The position numbers were made by a program, and so were the translations under genes. Of a stretch of 64,000 nucleotides of DNA, positions 17,760 to 25,519 are shown piece by piece. Position 1 is the first letter of the stretch; each line of letters opens with the position of its first letter. Origin of the DNA: Robertmurraya_A mangrovi (lineage in GTDB: Bacteria; Bacillota; Bacilli; Bacillales; Cytobacillaceae); NCBI RefSeq assembly GCF_034427655.1, contig NZ_JAXOFX010000001.1:496001-560000 (forward strand), written 5' to 3'. The notes below the pieces were generated by a model that worked only from the letters and a program-made list of their open reading frames with translations, made no database searches and was not told where the DNA came from.

Positions 17760-18140
17760 TTATGAATCTTTAGAAAGTACTTTGGCGATAGGTTTAATAA
17801 TTTTATCACTTGATGTAGCTCCGTCCACTTTAACGACAATCTTTTCATTATATATAACGATAATGGCGGGACAATCTTTAACCTTAAAAGTGTCAAAATG
17901 TTCTTTTCCTTTTGAAGGTGTTAAAACAATCATATTCTTAATTTCTTCGGGAAACTCTTTTTTCAGCTCAATGATCGCATCATAATAAGAGGCTTCAAAC
18001 TCGTATTCCGATTCATTAGAAAAGAAAATAACTTGTTTTATGCTATTGTCAATTTTTAAGCCTTCGTCTTCTTCTGTTCTCGAACAAGAGGTAGTAATAG
18101 TTAAAAGAGAAAAGAGTAAGATGATTGGCAAACCTTTCAT
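17760..18140 (-). CDS. slp: Slp-like small lipoprotein
   Basis: Predicted lipoprotein of 126 residues: signal M-K-G-L-P-I-I-L-L-F with lipobox T-I-T-T-S-C. The ATG at 18140 has GTGAGG upstream; an earlier in-frame ATG at 18185 would put a charged tail before the signal. The mature part has a thioredoxin-like alternation (Q-V-I-F-F-S-N near the start, D-C-P-A-I-I-V-I later) but no CxxC. Position just after pdhD, size and lipobox match the small peptidoglycan-associated lipoprotein gene slp of B. subtilis; sequence recall is weaker, so the symbol is partly positional. Role unknown. Confidence 0.65.
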   Translation of the reverse strand: MKGLPIILLFSLLTITTSCSRTEEDEGLKIDNSIKQVIFFSNESEYEFEASYYDAIIELKKEFPEEIKNMIVLTPSKGKEHFDTFKVKDCPAIIVIYNEKIVVKVDGATSSDKIIKPIAKVLSKDS

Positions 18141-18488
18141 TTTTTTTGCCTCACTTTTTCTGTAGAGTAAGAAGTGTATTGTCAAACTATTAAGTTTTTT
18201 TAGGACAAACGTTATTTATTTACGTAGAGTTTATGTAAAATCATAATTTAGCCATATTTTATCACACGAATACACATATTCAGCTAATGTCATGCAAATG
18301 TTACAAAAATGAAAAAGATAACACAATCTTAATAAAGGGTAAATTAAATAAACCGTAACAATAATTTTACAAAATAAAAATAGGTTAATGATCTACTCTA
18401 TTATAAAATATAATATAATGATAAAATTCCATTTGACCATCAAGAAAAAGTGACACAATTTTATTGAATTTGGTGGTGTTCTAGTTCT
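18141..18488. other. Divergent intergenic region slp / small membrane protein
   Basis: About 350 very AT-rich bases. I find no supported gene and no clear operator; several TATAAT-like words around 18400-18425 could serve as -10 elements. Confidence 0.4.
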
Positions 18489-18731
18489 ATGAAGACATAT
18501 ACTGTAATATTAATACAGCTAATCATATGGAGTGGGTATTCCCTTTTAGAGTGGCTATCTAAGCATGATCAAGTTATTTTTAATATTCTAATGTTTTTTG
18601 TTTTTTTCTACCTAGCGATAACAGTAGGAAATTACATTCTAAAATCTTCGAAAAAAACCTTTCTACTCACTTTTGCTAGTCTTACGATCTACTCATCATT
18701 TCACTTTACCATGTCGTTAATAGCTCATTAG
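18489..18731 (+). CDS. Small three-helix membrane protein, unknown
   Basis: 80 residues with three hydrophobic segments (about 5-22, 28-50 and 56-76) separated by short charged loops, S-K-H-D-Q and S-S-K-K-T. ATG start behind GGTGGTG. I do not recognise a family. It converges on the DUF1885-like gene and is separated from it by a hairpin. No cysteine or other obvious functional residues. An orphan membrane protein; could be lineage-specific. Confidence 0.6.
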   Translation: MKTYTVILIQLIIWSGYSLLEWLSKHDQVIFNILMFFVFFYLAITVGNYILKSSKKTFLLTFASLTIYSSFHFTMSLIAH

Positions 18732-18734
18732 TAC

Positions 18735-18765
18735 AAAATAAAATGGGCGACCATGGGCCGCCCAA
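18735..18765 (-). terminator. Terminator for the minus-strand DUF1885-like gene
   Basis: TGGGCG-GCC...GG-CGCCCA hairpin, followed on the minus strand by ATTTTATTTT. Confidence 0.65.
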
Positions 18766-18770
18766 TCCGT

Positions 18771-19205
18771 TTATTTTCTTGGGTAGAAGTACATTACTCT
18801 ACCATTAAATAAGTGTAATTCGCCTTGAAGTTTCTTTGCTAGAAACTTGCAAAACTCATTTGCTTTTCCTTTATCTCCGTATGTTGAAGACTCTGGAAGT
18901 GTAACTTGTATGTAGCTTTGTGCTTGCTCGGAGCCGTCCTCGAGTGTTACAACTTCTGAGTCAACACCTAAAAGAATAGCATGGTATCGATCCTCGTTAG
19001 AGTATAGATAGAACCATGATCCTTTCGCTTCTGGCTTTTCTTTTATCTCGTAAGGAAAAGACGCTTCGTCATATTGCCAATCTACTTGCTTACCTGTTTT
19101 TGTAGTAATTTCTTTATAATAGTGAAATAGCTCTTTAAGTTCATCAGTGGTAACGCTTTCTTTTGCTGATGATGGCACGAGTTTTATATATGCATTACTT
19201 GCCAT
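18771..19205 (-). CDS. DUF1885-like conserved protein
   Basis: Soluble acidic protein of 144 residues with no signal peptide or membrane segment. The pattern A-Y-I-K-L-V-P-S-S at the start, G-S-W-F-Y-L-Y-S in the middle and R-V-M-Y-F-Y-P at the end fits my memory of the DUF1885 family of Bacillaceae, for which a structure exists but no function. ATG behind GGAGGGATAGGTGA. Monocistronic, with its own terminator. Family call is moderate because I cannot search. Confidence 0.6.
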   Translation of the reverse strand: MASNAYIKLVPSSAKESVTTDELKELFHYYKEITTKTGKQVDWQYDEASFPYEIKEKPEAKGSWFYLYSNEDRYHAILLGVDSEVVTLEDGSEQAQSYIQVTLPESSTYGDKGKANEFCKFLAKKLQGELHLFNGRVMYFYPRK

Positions 19206-19342
19206 TCACCTATCCCTCCAACTCCCATTGATCTTATGCCTCTTTATAGTGTTTAAAAGTTACTAATAAGAAGGTCATTTCCTTTATTCTAGCACTGATT
19301 AAAAAGAAGTGACAACAGTTAGTAGAGATTTTGTATATAATC

Positions 19343-19371
19343 TTGCCAAATTTTGAAATTTGAATTATAAT
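19343..19371 (+). promoter_or_regulatory. SigA-type promoter of the DUF3055-like gene
   Basis: TTGCCA, exactly 17 bases, TATAAT; about 35 bases upstream of the start codon. Confidence 0.68.
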
Positions 19372-19406
19372 AATATTCTAAATATTAAAATAAAAGGAGG
19401 AGTTTT

Positions 19407-19706
19407 ATGGAACTTTTTGATAAACTTTATGATGAGCATGAAAAAGTTAAGGTACGGTTTGTAGGATTTACTACAGAAGATACCCGATTTGACTTTGGTA
19501 TTGTTTATACAAACATGTTTTTTGGAAAACCCCTTGTTATATGTATGCAGACTGGCCGCTCCACACTCCTCGATCCTAAAGACCTCGAAGACATCGAATA
19601 TATCCAGTCATCTTTCCGTATTAAAGACAGCAAACAAGCTGCTGACCTTGTAGAATTTTTCTTAGACGCACTCCCACAAATTCCTTTCGAAACCCAATAC
19701 GAATAA
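19407..19706 (+). CDS. DUF3055/SAV0927-like small protein
   Basis: Soluble protein of 99 residues, mixed alpha/beta, acidic, without signal peptide. The core R-F-V-G-F-T-T-E-D-T-R-F-D-F resembles the SAV0927-like (DUF3055) family of Bacilli, which has no known function. Excellent ribosome site AAAAGGAGGAG, near-consensus promoter and a very strong terminator make it an independent, probably well expressed unit. In relatives it also lies near speA. Family call rests on recall of sequence and position. Confidence 0.65.
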   Translation: MELFDKLYDEHEKVKVRFVGFTTEDTRFDFGIVYTNMFFGKPLVICMQTGRSTLLDPKDLEDIEYIQSSFRIKDSKQAADLVEFFLDALPQIPFETQYE

Positions 19707-19719
19707 GTATTATCTAATC

Positions 19720-19766
19720 ACACCTCCAATTGTTAAGTGAAAATAACAATTGGAGGTGTTTTTTCT
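19720..19766 (+). terminator. Very strong terminator after the DUF3055-like gene
   Basis: 16-bp perfect stem ACACCTCCAATTGTTA / TAACAATTGGAGGTGT with eight-base loop and TTTTTT tail. Confidence 0.93.
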
Positions 19767-19854
19767 TAAGAATAAAAGAATTAGTGTAGCATAGTATGAG
19801 AAGTCCGTTAATATATGATAAAGAAACAGTTGATTTTTATTAATATTTCCTTAA

Positions 19855-19865
19855 TGTGTTATACA
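19855..19865 (+). promoter_or_regulatory. CcpN-like operator 1 of sr1
   Basis: TGTGTTATACA fits all 11 positions of the CcpN consensus as I remember it (TRTGHYATAYW). It ends 8 bases before the sr1 -35 element. In B. subtilis CcpN represses sr1, gapB and pckA on glycolytic carbon. Confidence 0.6.
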
Positions 19866-19873
19866 AAATAGGC

Positions 19874-19902
19874 TTGAAAAACTAATAGTGTTATATTATT
19901 AT
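19874..19902 (+). promoter_or_regulatory. SigA-type promoter of sr1
   Basis: TTGAAA, 17 bases, TATTAT. Predicted transcript start near 19909. Confidence 0.65.
19887..19897 (+). promoter_or_regulatory. CcpN-like operator 2 of sr1
   Basis: AGTGTTATATT fits 10 of 11 CcpN consensus positions and lies inside the promoter spacer, 32 bases (about three turns) from operator 1. Two boxes, one upstream of and one within the promoter, is the arrangement known for B. subtilis sr1. Confidence 0.55.
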
Positions 19903-19915
19903 ATATTTAAAGATA

Positions 19916-19929
19916 TTAAAGCGCTTACA
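19916..19929 (+). promoter_or_regulatory. cre-like CcpA box downstream of the sr1 promoter
   Basis: TTAAAGCGCTTACA matches the cre consensus TGWAANCGNTNWCA at 13 of 14 positions. It sits just after the predicted transcript start, where CcpA blocks elongation. CcpA contributes to sr1 repression in B. subtilis. Confidence 0.55.
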
Positions 19930-19967
19930 ACTTAAATGAGATTACTTACGTAAAGGGGATTGAAAAA

Positions 19968-20093
19968 ATGGGTACTATTGTTTGCCAAGGTTGTAACTCA
20001 ATCATTGATCACTTTGAGGACGATAAAGTAACGGTACTTTATGCTGCTAAATGTGAAGATTCTTGTGATAAGCATGGTGTAGAAGAACATTAA
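19968..20093 (+). CDS. SR1P, GapA-binding peptide
   Basis: 41-residue peptide encoded inside the SR1 RNA. It begins M-G-T-I-V-C-Q-G-C-N, close to B. subtilis SR1P (M-G-T-I-V-C-Q-D-C-N), continues F-E-D-D-K-V-T-V-L-Y, and ends with a second cysteine pair, K-C-E-D-S-C, then D-K-H-G-V-E-E-H. Two cysteine pairs (6/9 and 29/33) suggest metal or disulfide binding. AAAGGGGATTG precedes the ATG. In B. subtilis SR1P binds glyceraldehyde-3-phosphate dehydrogenase GapA and stimulates its interaction with RNase J1, whose gene is also in this window. The C-terminus differs from B. subtilis. Confidence 0.88.
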   Translation: MGTIVCQGCNSIIDHFEDDKVTVLYAAKCEDSCDKHGVEEH

Positions 20094-20113
20094 TATTATC
20101 AATTATAGATTGA

Positions 20114-20142
20114 GCATACTCCTTTTGAGAGTATGTTTTTTT
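20114..20142 (+). terminator. Terminator of sr1
   Basis: GCATACTC / GAGTATGT stem, seven-base loop, TTTTTTATT tail, 20 bases after the SR1P stop. Confidence 0.85.
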
Positions 20143-20164
20143 ATTATTTGTAAAAAACAAACAA

Positions 20165-20198
20165 AAAAAGAACTCCCTACAACTAGGAAGTTCTTTTT
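20165..20198 (-). terminator. Terminator of speA
   Basis: AAAAAGAACT-c-CCT / AGG-a-AGTTCTTTTT; the minus-strand tail is TTTTTTTG, ending just past the speA stop. Confidence 0.8.
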
Positions 20199-20200
20199 GA

Positions 20201-21670
20201 CTACTTTATTGCTCTATGTTCTTTAATGACCCTTAACATCTTTAGGTCATAATCTTCTGGTCCTTGTACAGGAAGACCCGCATCCATGTTTTCTCTAATA
20301 TAACGAAGATTATCCTCAGTGATAATTTCACCTGGAATGAAAATCGGAATACCTGGTGGATATACCATGATGAATTCGGCAATAATTCTTCCCTCTGATT
20401 GATCAAAAGGAACTAGCTCTGTTTCAGCATAAAATGCATCACGAGGAGTTAATGCTAAAACAGGAATATCAGGCAGTAATACTTTTGCATCTACTTTTTC
20501 TGGATGCTCAATTGGATACTTAGCCAACTCCTGTAGAGCATTAATTAAAATGTCTGCTTCGTTCTTTGTGTCCCCAGGGGTAACGATACAAAGGATGTTA
20601 TATAAGTCAGACATTTCAACTTCTATATTATATTTTTCTCGTAGCCATTTCTCTACATCAAACCCAGATAAGCCTAACTCCTTTACAGAAATAATGACTT
20701 TTGTTGGGTCATAGTCATAAGCGGCTTCTAGTGCTAGTATTTCTTCACCCACACAATAAAGATGATCAATTTCATTCACTTGTTTTCTAATATATTGTGC
20801 TAACTCAATGGTACGTGTGATTAATTCTTTACCCTCAGTTACTAGACGCTTTCTAGCTACATCTAAGGAAGCAAGTAATAAATAAGAAGTAGATGTGGTT
20901 GTTAACATACTTAATATCGATTGAACTCGCTTTACAGATACCCGATTTCCTCTAACATTAAGAATGGAGCTTTGCGTCATTGAACCACCTAATTTATGAA
21001 CACTCGTTGCTGCCATATCTGCACCCGCTTGCATCGCAGACAAAGGTAGTTCATCATGGAAATGAATATGAACTCCATGTGCCTCATCCACTAAAACAGG
21101 TACATTGTAGGAATGAGCTATTTCCACAATCTTCTTCAAATCAGCAGAAACCCCGAAATAAGTAGGATTAATCACTAGAACACCTTTAGCATCGGGATGT
21201 TGCTCAAGTGCTCTTTCTACTGCATCTGTTGTAATTCCATGTGAGATTCCAAGCTTTTCATCAATGGCAGGATGAATAAAGATTGGAGTAGCACCTGAAA
21301 AAACAATGGCAGACATAACCGATTTATGAACATTTCTTGGTACAATTATTTTATCGCCAGGTCCACAAACGGCCATAACCATGGTCATGATTGCACCGCT
21401 TGTTCCTTGAACAGAAAAAAACGTGTGCTCAGCCCCAAACGCCTCTGCAGCTAGATCTTGAGCTTGTTTAATGATTCCTTTTGGTTGATGTAAATCGTCT
21501 AATGGACCGATATTAATTAAATCGATAGACAAAGCATTTTCCCCGATAAAGTTTTTAAATTCAGGGTCAATTCCAGTTCCTTTTTTATGACCAGGAATAT
21601 GGAATTGAATTGGATTTTTCTTAGCATGTTCAAGTAAACCGCTGAATAACGGTGTATTAGATTGAGACAA
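20201..21670 (-). CDS. speA: Arginine decarboxylase SpeA
   Basis: PLP-dependent Orn/Lys/Arg decarboxylase class I, making agmatine for polyamine synthesis. The PLP lysine lies in T-S-V-H-K-L-G-G; the phosphate-binding S-V-Q-G-T-S-G-A, cofactor-stacking V-D-E-A-H-G-V-H and the C-terminal V-M-Y-P-P-G-I-P element are intact. TTG at 21670 is chosen as start: it has GAGGTG upstream and gives 489 residues (B. subtilis 490); an ATG at 21712 in frame lacks a ribosome site. It converges on sr1, whose B. subtilis counterpart acts on arginine catabolism through AhrC. Confidence 0.93.
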   Translation of the reverse strand: MSQSNTPLFSGLLEHAKKNPIQFHIPGHKKGTGIDPEFKNFIGENALSIDLINIGPLDDLHQPKGIIKQAQDLAAEAFGAEHTFFSVQGTSGAIMTMVMAVCGPGDKIIVPRNVHKSVMSAIVFSGATPIFIHPAIDEKLGISHGITTDAVERALEQHPDAKGVLVINPTYFGVSADLKKIVEIAHSYNVPVLVDEAHGVHIHFHDELPLSAMQAGADMAATSVHKLGGSMTQSSILNVRGNRVSVKRVQSILSMLTTTSTSYLLLASLDVARKRLVTEGKELITRTIELAQYIRKQVNEIDHLYCVGEEILALEAAYDYDPTKVIISVKELGLSGFDVEKWLREKYNIEVEMSDLYNILCIVTPGDTKNEADILINALQELAKYPIEHPEKVDAKVLLPDIPVLALTPRDAFYAETELVPFDQSEGRIIAEFIMVYPPGIPIFIPGEIITEDNLRYIRENMDAGLPVQGPEDYDLKMLRVIKEHRAIK

Positions 21671-21936
21671 CTTTATTACACACCTCTTTGATATCAAAAT
21701 AAGTCTATTCATAAAAGAACTTTAATAAAACAAATGAATTATAGCACTATTCATTTTCTTTGCATAGGGACAAATGAAAACTACTTGAAAATAACTAATG
21801 TAGATGAATATTTACATGGTCCCTCTTAATAATTAATTAATTAATTAATCATAAGCTTTTTTAGTTTTAGAAGATAACAGGAAAATAAAACACAAAAATA
21901 GAAATTAATATTAAGTAATTGTATGGAGGGGTAAAA

Positions 21937-22896
21937 ATGAATTGGAAAACAAGAGTATCTGAACTTCTAAATATTAAATATCCGATTATCCAAGGTGGGT
22001 TAGCTCATCTGGCTTATTCCGATTTAGCTGCAGCTGTTTCAAATGCAGGGGGATTAGGGCAAGTAACGGCTATGTCTTTGCCAAATCCACAATCACTAAG
22101 AGAAGAGATTAAAAAGGTTAAGTTACTAACGAATAAACCTTTTGGAGTCAACTTTGCCATTGGACAACATGGAAGACCTTTTTCCGATTATTTAGAAGTA
22201 GCTATAGAAGAAGAGGTTCCGGTTATAACGATGACAGGAGGCAATCCTAGTCCTATTTTTGAGCAGCTAAAAGGTACAAATATTAAAAAACTTGTTTTAG
22301 TTGCTGCTAAAAGGCAAGCAGTAAAAGCGGAGGAACTCGGTGCTGATGCTGTAATGGTCGTCGGACAAGAGGGTGGAGGCCATCTTGGAAGAGATGACAT
22401 TGGGACGATGGTATTAATTCCTCAAGTAGTAGATGCTGTTTCTATCCCAGTTATTGCTTCAGGTGGTATTGGGGACGGCAGAGGCTTAATGGCAGCATTA
22501 AGTTTAGGGGCGGAAGGAATAGAGATGGGGACTAGGTTTATTGCGACAAAAGAATGTGTTCATGCAAGCGATGAATATAAGACTCGATTAGTGAATGGAA
22601 CGGAAAATGACACAGTAGTAATTAAACGTTCAATAGGTGCTCCGGCAAGGGCCATCTCTAATTCATGGACTGATAAAATATTGGAACTTGAAAAAGGACA
22701 GGCTGGATATGAGGAATTAAAGGATTACGTCAGTGGAAAAGCAAATAAACGATATATTTATGAGGGAAAAGAGGATGAGGGGTTCGCCTGGGCGGGGCAA
22801 GTGATGGGACTAATTAAAGATGTTCCAACGGTAGAAGAACTATTCCATCGTATGGTGAGTGATGCTGAGAAAATTAGACGCAACTGGGCAAACTAA
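21937..22896 (+). CDS. Nitronate monooxygenase / FabK-like flavoprotein
   Basis: FMN-dependent TIM-barrel enzyme of the 2-nitropropane dioxygenase family, 319 residues. Visible motifs: K-Y-P-I-I-Q-G-G at the first strand, G-G-L-G-Q-V-T, G-V-N-F-A-I, and the flavin-binding Q-E-G-G-G-H-L-G followed by I-A-S-G-G-I-G-D-G. These also occur in enoyl-ACP reductase FabK, so the substrate (nitronate, enoyl-ACP or other) cannot be fixed. The ATG at 21937 is preceded by GGAGGGG. Not in the B. subtilis order here; probably a lineage-specific insertion. No obvious partner gene. Confidence 0.82.
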   Translation: MNWKTRVSELLNIKYPIIQGGLAHLAYSDLAAAVSNAGGLGQVTAMSLPNPQSLREEIKKVKLLTNKPFGVNFAIGQHGRPFSDYLEVAIEEEVPVITMTGGNPSPIFEQLKGTNIKKLVLVAAKRQAVKAEELGADAVMVVGQEGGGHLGRDDIGTMVLIPQVVDAVSIPVIASGGIGDGRGLMAALSLGAEGIEMGTRFIATKECVHASDEYKTRLVNGTENDTVVIKRSIGAPARAISNSWTDKILELEKGQAGYEELKDYVSGKANKRYIYEGKEDEGFAWAGQVMGLIKDVPTVEELFHRMVSDAEKIRRNWAN

Positions 22897-22968
22897 ACTC
22901 TAAATAGTTGTTTCATTTGTAATCTAGGTTTAAACTGTATAAGTTAATTTACAGGAGTAGGTGATTAT

Positions 22969-23244
22969 GTGGAATATCAATACCCTATTGATCATGAATG
23001 GTCAACAGATGAAATCATTGATGTCATTAACTTTTTCCAACAAATTGAAAAAGCTTATGAGCATGGAATTGAACGTGATCAGTTAATGAACGCGTATCGA
23101 CGATTTAAAGAAATTGTACCGAGTAAATCAGAAGAAAAAAAGATTTGTGGAGAGTTTGAAGAAATGAGCGGATACTCTACTTATCGCACTATACAATTAA
23201 GTAAGGGACGACAAGCTGGAGATAAAATCAGAATGAAAAAATAA
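22969..23244 (+). CDS. yktA: YktA, UPF0223 family
   Basis: Conserved Bacilli protein of unknown function, 91 residues. Typical UPF0223 start M-E-Y-Q-Y-P-I and core W-S-T-D-E-I-I-D-V-I-N-F-F, predicted all-helical, with a basic C-terminus. GTG start behind ACAGGAGTAGG. Soluble and cytoplasmic. A strong terminator follows. In B. subtilis it sits beside yktB as here, though here the two converge. Confidence 0.9.
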   Translation: MEYQYPIDHEWSTDEIIDVINFFQQIEKAYEHGIERDQLMNAYRRFKEIVPSKSEEKKICGEFEEMSGYSTYRTIQLSKGRQAGDKIRMKK

Positions 23245-23253
23245 TAAGTCTAT

Positions 23254-23292
23254 AAGAAACCCTCGAATACGAATATCGTTCGAGGGTTTCTT
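23254..23292 (+). terminator. Terminator after yktA
   Basis: 14-bp perfect stem AAGAAACCCTCGAA / TTCGAGGGTTTCTT. Confidence 0.85.
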
Positions 23293-23361
23293 GTGTATTA
23301 ACCTATTCATAGACAAAAGCCTAATATTACCATAAAGAGCCTAAATAAAGCTTTTTTGAGT

Positions 23362-23982
23362 TTATGCTAGTTTATATAGGGGTAAGAGTTCTTTAAATAC
23401 AACTTCAACTTTATTTAAAAATTCAGCAGGCTTCATCGAGATTGCTTCCTCTCTAGGAATGTGGAAACCACATAAAATCTCAGCCTTTTTAACCTTCTGT
23501 AATCGTTCAAACATATCTTTTAATTCATCTTTTGATAAATCTCTATGTACTTTAGCTTCAGGTTTTGTATGATCAGTTGACCAAACAAACTCACCTGGTG
23601 TTGATTTGTATAATTCATCTATTTTTGCCTCAAGTGTTTTTCCGTAATCATCTTTATTAGGAGCTTCATAAATAACGGCGAACCAAATAAAAACATGAGT
23701 CTCCCATAAGCCAATTTGGAAATGGGGAAGCATTTTGTACCCTCGATTGTTGCTAGCGAATGCTACCCAAGTATCCTTAGGTGGATTAATAGTTCTTCTA
23801 GCATGTTTGGCAACATGAGCATACATTTCATTGCCAGTAAGGTTAGCGAGAGTAGGAGAAAAGTGATTACCTAAATACTCAAGTTTTGGTCGAATAGTGT
23901 GGATTAAAGCCTCCATTCTATCTTCCAGACCATCTATGTGGAATACTTCAAAATCTTCATTAGTAAAACCTGTAAACTCCAT
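23362..23982 (-). CDS. yktB: YktB, UPF0637 family
   Basis: Conserved protein of 206 residues matching UPF0637 (DUF1054): start M-E-F-T-G-F-T-N-E-D-F-E-V-F, a K-D-T-W-V-A-F-A core and G-L-W-E-T-H-V-F-I-W. Soluble alpha/beta protein with no known reaction; some members are annotated as putative phosphatases without proof. ATG preceded by TAGGAGG. Convergent to yktA and divergent from ykzI. Confidence 0.9.
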   Translation of the reverse strand: MEFTGFTNEDFEVFHIDGLEDRMEALIHTIRPKLEYLGNHFSPTLANLTGNEMYAHVAKHARRTINPPKDTWVAFASNNRGYKMLPHFQIGLWETHVFIWFAVIYEAPNKDDYGKTLEAKIDELYKSTPGEFVWSTDHTKPEAKVHRDLSKDELKDMFERLQKVKKAEILCGFHIPREEAISMKPAEFLNKVEVVFKELLPLYKLA

Positions 23983-24257
23983 CTATATACCTCCTAGGGG
24001 ATTTGTCAGTATTGTAGCATAATAAATTTAAAACCTAAAACTAGTTTGCCTACCAAGAACTGAAATGCTTGTATCATTCTAACTGAAGCTTTGTAAACAC
24101 CTAATTGAATAGGTTTCTCTAAGGTTCTAAAAAAATAAAAAATAAAAAAATACAGGTTATGAACAAAATGGTTACAACAATACAAGGTTCTTCATATTAT
24201 AATATCAAAAATAATTTGAAAAGTTTGAAAAGTAAAGAGTGAAAGGGGGCACCTCTT

Positions 24258-24452
24258 GTGAAACAAGTGATGAATTCTTTAAAAAAGAAAGCAGTCGAAA
24301 AAGAAAGAACAGCAGTATTGAGATTAGAAATGGACTATGAATTAGCACTTTTATTTGAAGCAATGACAGAAAACAATGAAAAACAAAAAACGAAAAGTAT
24401 TGAAAAATTGGAAAATATCCGAAGTGAACTAATTAAATTAAAAGCTTTTTAG
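24258..24452 (+). CDS. ykzI: YkzI-like small charged protein
   Basis: 64 residues, very rich in Lys and Glu, predicted as one long helix or coiled coil. GTG start behind GGGGG. Size, composition and position between yktB and yktC match B. subtilis YkzI, which is uncharacterised. A hairpin terminator about 65 bases further closes the unit. Nothing else can be said from sequence. Confidence 0.68.
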   Translation: MKQVMNSLKKKAVEKERTAVLRLEMDYELALLFEAMTENNEKQKTKSIEKLENIRSELIKLKAF

Positions 24453-24516
24453 AAAAGAGTATAAGGAGAACTTCGGAAATAATGAGTAGTTATTATAGAC
24501 CCAATCCTGGTTAATT

Positions 24517-24552
24517 ACGAACTCCACATCCAAGTAGGGGTTCGTTTTATTT
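24517..24552 (+). terminator. Terminator after ykzI
   Basis: ACGAACTCC / GGGGTTCGT with one G-U pair and TTTATTTTACC tail. Confidence 0.75.
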
Positions 24553-24721
24553 TACCAGGTAATGTATCACAACATTTGGAAAGTATATATGTTGAAGGAA
24601 GACTTGCTTTACTATAATCTAAATACAAGCTCTACCCTTTCCAATCAAGCTATTTACATAAATAAATATATAAACGTCTTAATAATAAGCCTTATAAACA
24701 AACAAAGGATGTTGATGATGA

Positions 24722-25519
24722 ATGTATTGGGTTGAAATTGATAATTACGCCAAACAGTGGATAAAAGAAGCAGGGACAAGAATTAAAAAATCGTTTGATC
24801 AAACATTGACGATTGAAACAAAGTCCAATGCCAATGATCTTGTCACCGATATGGACAAAGATACAGAGCAATTCTTTATTTCAAAAATTAATGAAACATT
24901 TCCTGAACATAAAATTTTAGGTGAAGAAGGTTTAGGGGATGAACTTGAAGAACTAAAGGGAATTGTTTGGATTATAGATCCTATAGATGGAACTATGAAT
25001 TTTGTCCATCAACAACGTAATTTTGCTATATCAGTCGGAGTATATGAAGATGGCGTAGGAAAGATTGGCTTAATTTACGATGTGGTCCATGATGAGTTAT
25101 ACCATGCTATTGAGGGTAATGGAGCGTATATGAATGATTTACGTTTAAAGCCTTTAAAGGAAGTTCCTATAGAAGAAGCGGTAATAGGATTAAATTCTAC
25201 GTGGGTCATTAAAAACAAGAGGATTGATTCTAATTTATTAGCACCGCTAGTAAAAGCGGTTCGCGGGACGAGATCTTATGGTTCTGCTGCCATGGAGATG
25301 GCTTATGTGACAGCGGGAAGATTAGATGCCTATATTACATTACGTTTGTCTCCATGGGACTTTGCGGCTGGCTTAGTATTAATTAAAGAAGTGGGAGGAG
25401 TAGCAACTACTCTTAACGGAAAACCGATAAATTTATTGGAACAGAATTCAGTTTTTATCTCTAAACCTGGTTTTCATCAAGCTGTATTAAAGGAATTCCT
25501 CAATAATGGTGAATGGTGA
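24722..25519 (+). CDS. yktC: Inositol monophosphatase-family protein YktC
   Basis: Mg-dependent phosphatase of the SuhB/IMPase/FBPase superfamily, 265 residues. Metal ligands in G-E-E-G (about 66-69) and W-I-I-D-P-I-D-G-T (about 83-91), C-terminal metal motif P-W-D-F-A-A-G, all intact, so enzymatically competent. Natural substrate in Bacilli uncertain (inositol phosphates, NADP or sugar bisphosphates). AAAGGATG precedes the ATG. The next gene overlaps its 3' end by 14 bases and is surely cotranscribed. Confidence 0.92.
   Translation: MYWVEIDNYAKQWIKEAGTRIKKSFDQTLTIETKSNANDLVTDMDKDTEQFFISKINETFPEHKILGEEGLGDELEELKGIVWIIDPIDGTMNFVHQQRNFAISVGVYEDGVGKIGLIYDVVHDELYHAIEGNGAYMNDLRLKPLKEVPIEEAVIGLNSTWVIKNKRIDSNLLAPLVKAVRGTRSYGSAAMEMAYVTAGRLDAYITLRLSPWDFAAGLVLIKEVGGVATTLNGKPINLLEQNSVFISKPGFHQAVLKEFLNNGEW

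Larger units (their letters stand above)
19909..20142 (+). ncRNA. sr1: SR1-type dual-function small RNA
   Basis: Predicted transcript of about 230 bases, from the promoter at 19874-19902 to a rho-independent terminator, carrying the SR1P peptide frame. In B. subtilis SR1 lies at the same place between pdhD and speA, base-pairs with ahrC mRNA (the arginine catabolic activator) and encodes a peptide that binds GapA. The start is inferred from the promoter and the end from the terminator. The base-pairing region was not tested here. Confidence 0.7.

Noticed and set aside
21826..21850. AATTAATTAATTAATTAAT tandem tetranucleotide before the nitronate monooxygenase gene
   Set aside because: Low-complexity AT repeat, common in such genomes; no further structure.
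24481..24513. 10-codon frame starting M-S-S-Y-Y-R-P-N-P-G after ykzI
   Set aside because: Too short to judge; AAGGAG is 12 bases from the ATG.
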